Source of the DNA: JACVRW01 sp963820315
Lineage (GTDB): Bacteria > Actinomycetota > Thermoleophilia > Solirubrobacterales > Thermoleophilaceae
Direction: 5' to 3'
Length of the DNA stretch: 64,000 bases
Assembly (NCBI GenBank): GCA_963820315.1
Contig: CAWFZK010000033.1
Coordinates: forward strand, 1-64,000
Position numbers and translations under genes: made by a program. The notes beneath the pieces were generated by a model. That model saw nothing but the letters and a program-made list of their open reading frames with translations, was not told the DNA's origin and made no database searches. Positions 53,392 to 62,795 of the stretch are shown here, piece by piece. Numbering within the stretch: the stretch's first letter is position 1; each line of letters starts with the position of its first letter.

Positions 53392-54288
53392 TTAGGCGGC
53401 GCGCGCGTAGCGACCCGGCGGCTGGCCCACGTAGCGCCTGAACGCCGTGCTGAAGGTGCTCGCCGAGCCGTAGCCGACGCGTTCAGCGACCTCCGTCAGG
53501 GCGAGCTCCCGGCGGCGGAGCAGGTCCTTGGCGAGCGCCATACGCCAGGCGAGCAGGTACTCCATCGGCGGCAGGCCGACCGTGCGATTGAAACGCTCGA
53601 AGAACGCGGAACGCGAGAGGGTGGCGGCTCGCGCGAGCTGGGACACCGTCCACGAACGCGCGACCTGGGTGTGCATCTCCCGTATCGCCGGCGCCAGTCG
53701 GGCGTCGGCCAGCCCGCGCAACAGTCCGGGGTGCGCGTCCGCACCCGGTGTCGATCGCAGCGCTTCGACGAGCAGCAGCTCCACGAGGCGCGTCAGCACG
53801 AAGTCGTGTCCGGATCGCTCCTCGCTCGACTCCTCGCCGACGAGCCGCACCAGGAGCGACAGCCGCTGCGCGCCCTGCACGTGCAGCACAGCCGGCAGCA
53901 ATGAGCCGATCAGGGCAGCATCGGGAGAGTCGAACGCGAAGTAGCCGCCGAGCAGTCGAACGTCGGGCGGTCCGTCCGGCCTCCCGTGGCGGACCTCATC
54001 GGTGGATGCGGATGCGATCTTCGGATCGATGCGCTCGGGCGTGGCCGGCTCGAAGCCCGACATGGTGAAGCCGGGCGTGGCCGGCAGCAGCACGAAGTCG
54101 CCCGCCTCGATCGTGATCTCAGGATGACCGTCGACGGCGAGACGACAGCTCCCTTCGAGCACGGTGCAGAAGCTCGGCTCGCCGTACTCCGAGTAGCGGA
54201 CCGCCCAGCGCCCGGCGCCGCTGATGCGCTTCGAGAACACCGTGCGCGGCCGAAGCAGCGCGATGACTTCGGAGAGAGGATCGCTCAT
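53392..54288 (-). CDS. AraC family transcriptional regulator with cupin-like N-terminus
   Basis: This 298-residue regulator has an N-terminal AraC-binding-2-like cupin domain (SFCTVLEGSCRLAVDGHPEITIEAGDFVLLPATPGF) and a C-terminal double HTH (WTVSQLARAATLSRSAFFERF; LTEVAERVGYGSASTFSTAFRRYVGQPPGRY). It is divergent from an SDR gene with 73 nt between starts, a typical regulator-target pair. Direct repeats 21 bp apart in the intergenic region fit AraC-type binding. The inducer is unknown. Confidence 0.88.
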   Translation of the reverse strand: MSDPLSEVIALLRPRTVFSKRISGAGRWAVRYSEYGEPSFCTVLEGSCRLAVDGHPEITIEAGDFVLLPATPGFTMSGFEPATPERIDPKIASASTDEVRHGRPDGPPDVRLLGGYFAFDSPDAALIGSLLPAVLHVQGAQRLSLLVRLVGEESSEERSGHDFVLTRLVELLLVEALRSTPGADAHPGLLRGLADARLAPAIREMHTQVARSWTVSQLARAATLSRSAFFERFNRTVGLPPMEYLLAWRMALAKDLLRRRELALTEVAERVGYGSASTFSTAFRRYVGQPPGRYARAA

Positions 54289-54291
54289 GCT

Positions 54292-54336
54292 GGACTCTTG
54301 CTAAGAAAATACGGACTCTACATGGTAGAAAGTCCG
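54292..54336. promoter_or_regulatory. Putative AraC-type operator between the divergent AraC and SDR genes
   Basis: GGACTCT occurs at 54292-54298 and 54313-54319, exactly 21 bp apart (two helical turns) in direct orientation. AGTCC at 54331-54335 is an inverted half-site forming CGGACT...AGTCCG with the second repeat. TAGCTT at 54349-54354 is a likely -10 for the SDR gene, placing the second repeat close to the -35 region. Confidence 0.5.
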
Positions 54337-54361
54337 GCCGACGCTCGGTAGCTTCGCCGGC

Positions 54362-55105
54362 ATGAAAACCGTGCTCATCACCGGCTGCTCCTCTGGCTAC
54401 GGCCTGGAGACCGCGCGCCGCTTCCATGCCGAGGGCTGGAACGTGGTCGCGACGATGCGAACCCCGCGCGAAGGCGTGCTGCCCGAGTCCGAGCGGCTAC
54501 GGGTGCTCGCCCTCGATGTCACGAAACCGGATTCGATCGCGGCTGCGCTCGAGGCGAGTGGGCCGGTCGACGTGCTCGTCAACAACGCGGGCCTCGGGCT
54601 CATGGGCGCCTTCGAGGCGACACCGATGGCGACGACGCGCGAGGTCTTCGAGACCAACACCTTCGGCGTGATGGCAATGACGCAGGCGGTGCTGCCTCAG
54701 TTCCGCGAGCGGCGGTCGGGCGTGGTCGTGAACGTGACCTCGAGCGCCACCCTGGCTCGAATGCCGTTGGTGGGCGTCTACACGGCGAGCAAGACGGCCA
54801 TCGACGGCTTCAGCGCATCGCTCGCGCTCGAGCTCGAGGAATTCGACGTGAGGGTGAAGCTGGTCGAGCCCGGCTATGGCCCGACGACCGCGTTCACGAG
54901 CAACGGAGCATCGCGCATGGAGGGCCTGATCCCCGAGGCATACGCGCCCTACGCGCAGCGCGTCATGTCCGATTTCGAGCAGCCGGCCAAGGTGACGCAT
55001 GAGTCCGACGTCGCCGATGCGGTCTGGCGCGCCGCGAACGACGCGACCGGCCAACTGCGGTTCCCGGCAGGCGCCGATTCGGTGGCGCTGACTCAGCTCC
55101 GATAG
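54362..55105 (+). CDS. Short-chain dehydrogenase/reductase, oxidoreductase of the AraC-SDR pair
   Basis: This 247-residue classical SDR begins MKTVLITGCSSGYGLETARRF (TGxxxGxG), with NNAGLG, the catalytic Ser in NVTSSATLARM, and YTASKTAID (YxxxK). It belongs to the branch with a larger C-terminal region (KLVEPGYGPTTAF), often acting on hydroxy-steroid or alcohol substrates. TAGCTT 7 nt before the ATG suggests leaderless transcription. It is the likely target of the neighbouring AraC regulator. Confidence 0.9.
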   Translation: MKTVLITGCSSGYGLETARRFHAEGWNVVATMRTPREGVLPESERLRVLALDVTKPDSIAAALEASGPVDVLVNNAGLGLMGAFEATPMATTREVFETNTFGVMAMTQAVLPQFRERRSGVVVNVTSSATLARMPLVGVYTASKTAIDGFSASLALELEEFDVRVKLVEPGYGPTTAFTSNGASRMEGLIPEAYAPYAQRVMSDFEQPAKVTHESDVADAVWRAANDATGQLRFPAGADSVALTQLR

Positions 55106-55123
55106 CGAACAGGCGCCCGGTCG

Positions 55124-56197
55124 TCAGCGCATGGCGCGGCCTCGCGCGACCGCGATCAGGTCGCTGAGGACGCCCTGTCCGGCGAGCTCCGGTCCAGCGC
55201 CGGGTCCTGTGATGGTGACCTCACCGACGGGACTTGCCTGGCACACGACCGCGTTGGTGGTCCCCTCGACATTTGCGAGCTGATCCTCGGGCTCGACGAG
55301 CTCGGGCGCGACACGGGCGCTCACGGTCCCCGCTCCGCCCGGCTCGGAGAACTCGAGCGTCGCCACGTGCTTGACTCGCGCCCCACTCGCGGCGGCCTGG
55401 TCGAAGTCGTCTCGAGGGATGTCCACGATCCCGCGGCAGGGAACCTGATCGATTCGAAGCTGCCTGCCGAAGACGAGGCTCGACAGGATCATCACCTTCG
55501 CCACCGTGTCATGGCCCTCGACGTCCGCGGCCGGGTCGCGCTCGGCCAGTCCCGCCGCCTGGGCCTCGGCGAGGGCGTCCTCGTAGGACCTGCCTTCGCT
55601 CATCCGAGAGAGAATGAAGTTGGCGGTCGCGTTGAGCAGACCGCGGAGCGCCATCGGGACCGCTCCCGCCAGGCCGTCGACCAGTCCGCTGAGCACCGGC
55701 GTGCCGGACATGACCGTCGACTCGGCGCGAAACGCAACCCCGCGGCTGCGAGCGAGGCTCGCGAGCTCCACTCCGTGCAGCGCCACGGGCCACTTGTTCG
55801 ACGTCACGACCGGGATCGCTCGCTCGAGCGCCTCGCGCATGTGCGCGAGGCCAGGCTCCCCGGCCGCGGACGAGCTGGCTGTGACCTCGACAAGGAGGTC
55901 TGCCTCGGTGGCGCGGAGCCCCTCGAGGGCGCTCGGCCATCGGCTGACGCCGGGAAGCTCGGCGATCGATCTCCCGCTGGAGGCCAGCCCCAGCACGGCG
56001 GCGAGATCAAGCCCGTCCCGGTCATGAATGAACCCGTCCCGCGCGTTGGCGAGACCGACGACGGTCACGCCGGCTCCGTACTGGGCCGCAAGTCGCGCCG
56101 CCTGCAGGTCGAGGACCCGGGCGAGCCACTGACCCACCGTGCCAAAGCCGACGAGCCAGATCCGCAGCGGCTTCAAGCCCTGTCCGACAGGTCGCAT
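55124..56197 (-). CDS. hom: Homoserine dehydrogenase
   Basis: This 357-residue enzyme lacks an ACT domain. The N-terminal Rossmann motif is IWLVGFGTVGQWLARVLD. The substrate domain has VVTSNKWPVALHGVELA, where the first Asn-Lys is the catalytic Lys, VAFRAESTVMSGTPVLSG, and LNATANFILSRMSEG, then ERDPAADVEGHDTVAKVMILSSL. It reduces aspartate semialdehyde to homoserine for threonine and methionine synthesis. It could also be a stand-alone homolog acting on a related substrate, since no thr genes are adjacent. TACCGT lies 6 nt before the ATG at 56197. Confidence 0.85.
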   Translation of the reverse strand: MRPVGQGLKPLRIWLVGFGTVGQWLARVLDLQAARLAAQYGAGVTVVGLANARDGFIHDRDGLDLAAVLGLASSGRSIAELPGVSRWPSALEGLRATEADLLVEVTASSSAAGEPGLAHMREALERAIPVVTSNKWPVALHGVELASLARSRGVAFRAESTVMSGTPVLSGLVDGLAGAVPMALRGLLNATANFILSRMSEGRSYEDALAEAQAAGLAERDPAADVEGHDTVAKVMILSSLVFGRQLRIDQVPCRGIVDIPRDDFDQAAASGARVKHVATLEFSEPGGAGTVSARVAPELVEPEDQLANVEGTTNAVVCQASPVGEVTITGPGAGPELAGQGVLSDLIAVARGRAMR

Positions 56198-56314
56198 GCG
56201 AGGACGGTACGTTCGCACGATGTCGGCCCGGGCGTCCGTTGTGGTCGTTTCGCGCCGGGCGCCGGATAGCCGCGCGTCGGAATTATCGAGCCGCATCCGG
56301 CGTCTACCGGTTAC

Positions 56315-56756
56315 ATGAGGCCTCTTCGAATTGAGTCTCAGCGGCGCTTCCCGGTTTCGGTCGCCGACGGCTACGCGTACATCACGGATCCCCTCCGCTG
56401 GCCCGAGTACTGGCCGCGCTTCGTGCGCCTCGATCCGGACTCGCGCTGGCGCACAGCCAGGCGACCGGGCCCGGATAACGCTGCGGCTGCTCGGTCGCGA
56501 AGTCGAGCTCGACATGACGCTCGAGCGCATCGAGCCGGGCAAACTCGTCGAGTACACGAGCGTGCAGCGCGGGCTTCCCGCCGCACGCCACCGGCGTCAC
56601 TTCGACGAGTCCGGCGGCGAGCTCGACTATCGCGTCGTGGTGGAGTACTCCTCGCGGCCCGGCTGGCGGGGCATCCTGGACCGCACGGTCGTGCGGCGCG
56701 CGATCGCGCGCACGGTCGACGAGACCTTGGCGAACCTAGGCCGGCTACTCACGTAG
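56315..56756 (+). pseudogene. SRPBCC-fold protein, frameshifted as given
   Basis: The first frame encodes MRPLRIESQRRFPVSVADGY and TDPLRWPEYWPRFVRLDPDSRW, then becomes Arg-rich. The next frame from about 56460 continues PGDRARITLRLLGREVELDM, VEYTSVQRGLP, and ELDYRVVVEYSSRPGW to TLANLGRLLT at 56756. One extra base near 56450-56465 restores a 146-residue polyketide-cyclase/START-like (SRPBCC) protein that binds a hydrophobic ligand. Function unknown. It is followed by the metallopeptidase gene, 53 nt downstream. Confidence 0.7.
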
Positions 56757-56809
56757 GGATCCGCTCGGGCCTTAGACGGCGTTTAGCGCCGGTAGCCACG
56801 GTTCCGCGC

Positions 56810-57586
56810 ATGAATTCTCGGAAACGCCGCCGGCTGCTCGCCGGCACCGGAGTGCTGCTGGCCCTCGCGCTTGCAGGTGCCTGGCAGCTGCTCGGCTCCG
56901 CCGAGGCCGAGCCCGCACCGCAGAACCTCGTCCTCGGCACGACTGACGCCGAAGAGCCGGAGACGATCGAGCAATTCCTGACCGCCGTAACGACGGACGT
57001 CGACACCTACTGGACAGGCGTGTTCGAGGAGTCGGGCCTACCGGAACCTCGGGTCGCCTACTACTGGATTCCCTCCGGCGGCAGCGCGGCCAGCGCGTGT
57101 GGCGATGAGAGCGGCACCCTCGGCGACAGCGCCGCGGCCTACTGCATGGCCGACGACACGATCTACATCTCAGAGCAGTTCGCGAGTGGCATCTACAGCG
57201 GTGCGCTCGACGAGGCGCTCCCGGGGAGCTCGCAGGGATACGGGCAGACGGTCGGCGACTTCGCTGTCGCATACATCGTGGCGCACGAGTACGGCCACCA
57301 GATTCAGGACGAGCTCGGCATCTTTCAGGAGTACGGCGCGACGTTGCCGACGATGGCTTTCGAGCTCCAGGCGGACTGCTACGCCGGTACCTGGGCGGCG
57401 AGCGCCTATGAGGAGAATCGGCTCGAGGAGGGTGACCTTCAGGAAGCGCTCGACGCCGCGCTGGCGGTTGGCGATTTCGACGCCGGCAGCCCCGGCCATC
57501 ACGGCACGCCCGAGCAGCGCGAGGCGGCGTGGTACAGCGGCTTCCAGTCGGGCGACCCGTCGGAGTGCAGCTCGTATCTCCAGTGA
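56810..57586 (+). CDS. Neutral zinc metallopeptidase (YpfJ-type)
   Basis: This 258-residue exported or membrane-anchored protein has a basic N-terminus and a hydrophobic helix (RRRLLAGTGVLLALALAGAWQLL). The zinc motif HEYGH spans His159 to His163 with Glu160 as catalytic base, and Glu185 in FELQADCYAG is the third ligand. The final GTPEQREAAWYSGFQSGD is typical of the family. Several Cys (ACGDE, AAYCMAD, PSECSSY) may form extracellular disulfides. The substrate is unknown. Start at ATG 56810. Confidence 0.87.
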   Translation: MNSRKRRRLLAGTGVLLALALAGAWQLLGSAEAEPAPQNLVLGTTDAEEPETIEQFLTAVTTDVDTYWTGVFEESGLPEPRVAYYWIPSGGSAASACGDESGTLGDSAAAYCMADDTIYISEQFASGIYSGALDEALPGSSQGYGQTVGDFAVAYIVAHEYGHQIQDELGIFQEYGATLPTMAFELQADCYAGTWAASAYEENRLEEGDLQEALDAALAVGDFDAGSPGHHGTPEQREAAWYSGFQSGDPSECSSYLQ

Positions 57587-57601
57587 TGGCCGGCCGCGAG
57601 C

Positions 57602-60600
57602 TCAGATCCTGACCGTGATCCGGCGTGTCAGCTTCGGCTTGACGCGCAGCCGTGCCGCGGCGCTCGTGCGCCCGTCCTTCGCCTCGGCGCGCACCCGGAT
57701 CTCGGCGCCGAGGCGCGCGTCGTAGAAGGGGACGCGCGTCGAGGTGCCGCGGACGCTGCGGGTGAGCACGCGGCCGTCGCCGACCTTCACGGTCAGCCTG
57801 TAGCGCGCCGCCTCGGGCACCCTGCGCCAGCTCAGCGCGAGCCCGGCGCGCCGCACGCGCGCGCGCACGGCGCCGGGAGCGGGCACGCGCGGCGGCGCCG
57901 GCGCGACGTAGCTCGTGAGCGCGACGCGGCGGCGCGGCATGCCGTTCTGCTCGACGATCGCGAACACGCGCCGCTTGCCGGCCGTCCCGTGGCCCTTCGG
58001 GAAGCGGAGCGCGCCGTGGGTGCCGGTCGCCACGCCGATCTGCCGGCCGACCGTGCGGCCCTCCTCGAAGAAGGTCACGCGCTGGCCCGGGACCGGGGCG
58101 ACCCGGTACACGAGCCGGCGCCCGGCGCCGTGGCCGCGGACGCGTGCGAGCACGCGCGACTGCGGCAGGTCGCGCCGCGTCGACAGCGCGCGGATCGCGG
58201 GAGAGCCCGGTTGCGTCTCGATCGTCCAGACGCCGGCGGGCGGGCGCCCGCGCACGGTGAGGATGCTGCGGCGGGCGCGCTCGAGGTGCAGGAGCGAGGC
58301 CGCCCGGCTGCCCTGTGAGGGGCTGCCGTCGTCGACGTACCTGCGCCCGCGCGGGTCCGTGACGGTGATGCGCGGCGCGCCGCCGGCGCCGTCGACCTCG
58401 AACGAGATGGCCCGGCGTCCGGACGGGACGCGCACCCGCGTGCGGGTAGTCGCCCCGAGCGGCGCGAAGCGCCCCGCGTCCGCGGTGCTCATCGCCGCGA
58501 GTGGGAGCGGGAGGTGGCGAGAGATGTAGACCGAGGTGCCGGTCAGGTCGCAGCCGCCGAAGACCTCACCGCTGCCCGTCTTCCAGTTGTACTCAAAGCC
58601 CGCGATGGTGGCGCAGCCGGCGACGCCCTTCGACGAGACGAGTCCCTGCATGTTGAAGCAGAAGACCAGGCAGAACTCGCCCTTGCCGTAGAACTGGAAC
58701 GCGAACTTCGGCTCGAAGTAGACGAGCCCCTCGACGCTCGCCGAGACCGACGCGATCACGAGATCCCAGTCGAAGCCGCCGCCGACCGCGACCTTGAAGA
58801 GGTCGTTGCCCTTGTGCATGTCGAAGTAGGCGCTCGCGAGCTCCCAGTCGTCGAACAGCGTCACGTTGCCCGCGGCCCGGAACCAGGTCTCGGCCTGCTT
58901 GGCGACGTAGTTGTTCGCGCCGCAGCCGGAGGCCTTGTCGCCGCCCTCCAGGATCGCGATCAGGAAGCAGGCGTTGACCCCGATCACGCCGTTGACCGGC
59001 ACGTGCAGGCCGACCTTGCCCTGCAGCGTGAACGGCTTCGACGTGCCCGCCACCTGCAGGCAGTTGAAGCCGACCCACGGTGGCACGATCGGCAGGTCCG
59101 ACGGCAGCTTGAGCGTGGCGCCGCCGTGCTGGAAGCTGCCGCCCTCGCTGATCGAAAAGCCCGACGGACCGCCCTTGCCGCACGTGATCGATGACTGGCC
59201 CGGGGGCAGGTAGGGCGCGTCGAGGCCGGCGCCGAACAGCAGGATCGTGCCGCCGCCGAACCAGCCGCCGCCGTAGGACGGCCTTGCGATGGTTGATCTC
59301 GACGTCCTCCGTCTCGAACGGGCCGATCGACGCGTCGGGCAGCTGCATCGTGAAGTCGACCTCGTCATTCGCGGACGCGGAGGCCTGTACCGGGTTCAGC
59401 GACACCTCGCCCGTGCCCGTGAAGACCTCGGGCAGCTTCAGCGTGAGGCGCGCAAGCGCCGGCTTGGCGCCCGGGAAGAAGTAGAAGTGGCCGCCCTTCA
59501 CGTTCAGGCCCGCCACCGAGTTCGGCCCGGCGCTGATCAGGTTCCCGCCGCCGCTGTAGGGCTCGTAGGGCAGGTCGATCGCGCTCTTCCCGAGCTCCGG
59601 GATGAACTTGGCCTTGGGGAGGCTGAGCGTGTCGCCCGGATGGACGGGCTGCAGCTGCAGGATGTCCGGCAGTCCGCCGTTCTCGTAGTTGCCGGGGCCC
59701 CAGCGGAAGGTGATGAAGAGGCCGCTCTCCCAGCCGCCCGGCGTGATCGCCGTGATCTTGGCGCTGCCCGGGTGGACGAGCGGCTCGATCCAGTTCGAGC
59801 GCGCGTCGACCTTGACGCCGCCCATGATCAGGTGGTCGCCCGCGAAGGGGCGGTAGGTGGTGCAGCAGACGCCCTTCGAGGCCACGGCGTCCGAGCCGGG
59901 CTGCGCCGGCGGGATCTTGATGAAGCAGTGGTCCGACGTCGTGACGGACACTCCGTTCAGCTTCACCGGCCCGCAGTGGGTGGCGGTCACCTTCAGCTTG
60001 ATCGTCTTCTTCACGTACCACGTGGAGGTGAACGACTTGGCGGCGCTCGCGCCCTGACTCGAGCCGGGCACGATGGCGCTCGTCTTCGTCACGCGCGCCG
60101 TGAGGCTGACGTTGTAGAGCCCGCCCGACTTGTAGGTGTGCGTGAGCACCTCGGGCGCCGTGCCGTTCTTGTCGAGCTGGGCCGGCGCCTTCGTCCCGTC
60201 GCCGAAGTTCCACTGGATCGGCGTGACCTTGGCCTTCGACTTCTCGAACAGCTGCTTCGAGTCGTTCAGGAGCTCCTCGAGGCATGGCCCGCCCTGGCTC
60301 GCCTGTGCTACAGCCTGGCCGCCGGCCTGCGGCCCGAACTGGCTGCCGAGGTCACCGGCGTCGGGCAGGCCGACCGGGTAGCCCAGGTCGAGCTTCTGCT
60401 GGACGCTCAGCTTGTACTTGTCGTGGCCTGCCACGAGCGGCGTGCAGTCGGCCCGCGTCTCGGGCGCCTGCGAGCTGAACGTGATCGGGAAGCCCTCCAG
60501 CTCGTAGCCGCTCACCGAGATCTGCGGGCAGGCGACATCGTCGTCCTCCGCGCATTCGGTCGCGGACACCGAGTCGTCATCCGGGTCGAGCTGCGTCACG

Positions 60601-62616
60601 CCTGTCCCGACTGCCACGTCCGCCTGCGTCGTCGTCTTGACGCCGTCCGCGGTCACGGCGCTGACCGCCACGGGAAAGACGCCCGAGCGCGGGAAGGTGC
60701 GCGTGAAGGTGTTCTTCGCGGTCAGGTCGCTCCCCTTGCTGACGAGCACCGCCGTGCCGAGCTGCGGGGGCCCGGCTGACGACAGCGCGCGCCGGCCGCG
60801 CCGATTGGGGACGCCGTGCAACGCCAGCCGGACGCGTGGATGCACCGGCTTGAGGCGACCGAAGTCCCAGGAGAAGTGCGAGATGGGCGAGTGGCTGTCG
60901 TGCAGGTTCGCGAGCTTGAAGGTCACCTTCTGGCCCGGCTTCGGATTCAGCGGCGACCAGACGAGCTGCGACATCAGCGGGCGGTCGACCAGCACGTCCT
61001 GCTCGTACTCGCGCCGACCGGCCGGACGCGTCCAGCGTGCGCAGGCCGACGCGGATGCGGCCGGGCTTCGTGAACGCGTGGCGCACCAAGCGCTCGCCGG
61101 CGGCGTCGTCGAAGTCGCCGTCTCCGTCGAGCTCCCAGCGGCGCTCGACGACGCGCGCGCTCGTCGCGGGGGCCGTGAACAGCGCGGGCTCGCCGAAGGT
61201 CACGGCGGAGGGGCCGAGCCGCGGCGCGGGGCCGTCGTCGGCGGGCGGAGACTCGGGCGTCGAGGGCGGCGCCGGCGGCTCGCTTGCGACGAGGTAGCGC
61301 GCCAGCAGCACGTTCGGGCTGCCGAGCCGGGGATCGCTGCGGCCGGCGGTCACGATCTTGCCGTCGTCCTGCAGGGCGATGCCGTTGGCCTCGCCGCGCG
61401 GAGTCAGGGCGATCCCACCACCCGCGAATGAGGAGTCGAGGCCGCCGTTCGCACCGACGCGCGCGACCATCATCCTGGTCTCGCCGCCGTCCGCGACGTG
61501 GCCGGCGATCACGAGCCGCCCGCTCGCGTCGACGGTCAGGGCGTGGCCGGCCGCCTCGCGCGCGGAGCCGATCGCGAACAGCTGGCTGCCGCTTCCGTTG
61601 AAGCCGCGGTCGAGTGCGCCGGCGTCGGTGTAGCGGGCCAGCGCGAGCTTGCGCACCCCGCCGTCGAGCGCCGAGCCGGCGAGCGTGGGCTTCCCGCCGA
61701 CTATCTCGAGCGCCAGCGCGCGCGGGTCGCCGCCGTCGCCGAGCGGCGTGAGCGTGAAGCCGTCGCCGCCAAAGCTGCCGTCGAGCGCGCCGCTCGTCGT
61801 CAGGCGCGCCGCGAGCAGCCCTCGGGCGCCGGCGGCGTTCGTCGCGGATCCGGCCAGCACCGGCCGGTCCGCGCTGTCGATCGCCACGTCGAGCGCCTCC
61901 GACGACGGCGCCGCCGCGAAGTCGGGCAGCCCCACGCCGGGCGGCGAGCCGGACGGGCTGAAGGTCGCATCGAGCGCCCCGGCCCCGGTGAGCCGCGCGA
62001 CGAACGCACGCTCCCTGCCGCCCGCCGTGACCGCGCCCGCGACGACGATCCGGCCCTGCGAGTCGAGCGCGAGGCCGGAGGCGCCGAGCGCGGTCGCGCC
62101 GGCGAGCGGTTCGATCAGCCGAACGCCAGGCTGGGCGCCGGGCAGGTTGAAGCTCGAGTCGGGCACGCCAGCCGCGCTCAGCCGTGCGACGAACAGCTTC
62201 AGGACACCGCCGTCGCGCGCGTAGCCGGCGACCACGAGCCGCCCGGCGCCGTCGCGGGCGAGCGCCTGCGCCTCGGCCTCGCCGCCGTCGCCGATCGCCA
62301 TCAGGACGGGGCTGCCCGCCGCGAACCCCGGGTCGGGCGCGCCGCTCGGTGTGAAGCGGGCGAGCATCGCCTTCAGCTGAGCACCGTCGGCTGCCCCGCC
62401 GGCCACCTGGAGGGCGCCGCCCGGCAGGCGCACGAGCGCTGCGGCGGACGAGCCCGTTCCGGATCCCGGCGCGGAGCTCACGAGACCATCCGAGTCGAAC
62501 GAGGGGTCGAGGTCCCCGGGTGCCGCGGATGCCAATCCGACCAGCGCCGCCGCCGCGGCCAGCGCCGCGATCAAAAGGGCTGTGGAGGTGCGTCGTTGCA
62601 GTCGAGTCCTTCGCAC
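57602..62616 (-). pseudogene. Very large secreted delta-60-repeat and PKD-domain protein, two frameshifts as given
   Basis: The GTG at 62616 follows AGGAGGA and a signal peptide (STALLIAALAAAAALVGLASA). The first part has about nine beta-propeller-like delta-60 repeats (DPSFDSDG, PDSSFN, LDATFS, LDGSFGGDG, LDRGFNG, LDSSFAGGG). From about 61020 the next frame continues a PKD-like region with WNFGDG and SWDFGR motifs. From about 59285 a third frame carries a Gly-rich region and a C-terminal fibronectin-like domain, ending at 57602. Two extra bases explain the breaks, and repaired it would be about 1,670 residues. No enzymatic motif is seen; a surface or extracellular structural role is likely. 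It is divergent from the permease gene. Confidence 0.72.
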
Positions 62617-62795
62617 TGCGTCCTCCTGTGCTCGCTTGCGGACGAGTGTGCTCGCACGTACCGCAAAGCGCAGTACCAAGCTGGTCTCGATCAGGTCTCA
62701 GCACCAGACTGGCCACACCCGTATCCCCGGGGCGGGGACGGCGCCCCGATCGGCAGCCGGTTTCACGACGGTCCGCGGGGGATAAGCGGCTCCTA
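62617..62795. other. Divergent intergenic region between the giant secreted protein and the permease
   Basis: This 179-nt stretch holds no gene. CCCCGGGGCGGGGACGGCGC is a GC-rich block near 62729-62748, and GATAAG lies 11 nt before the permease ATG. No clear palindromic operator is seen. Confidence 0.3.
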
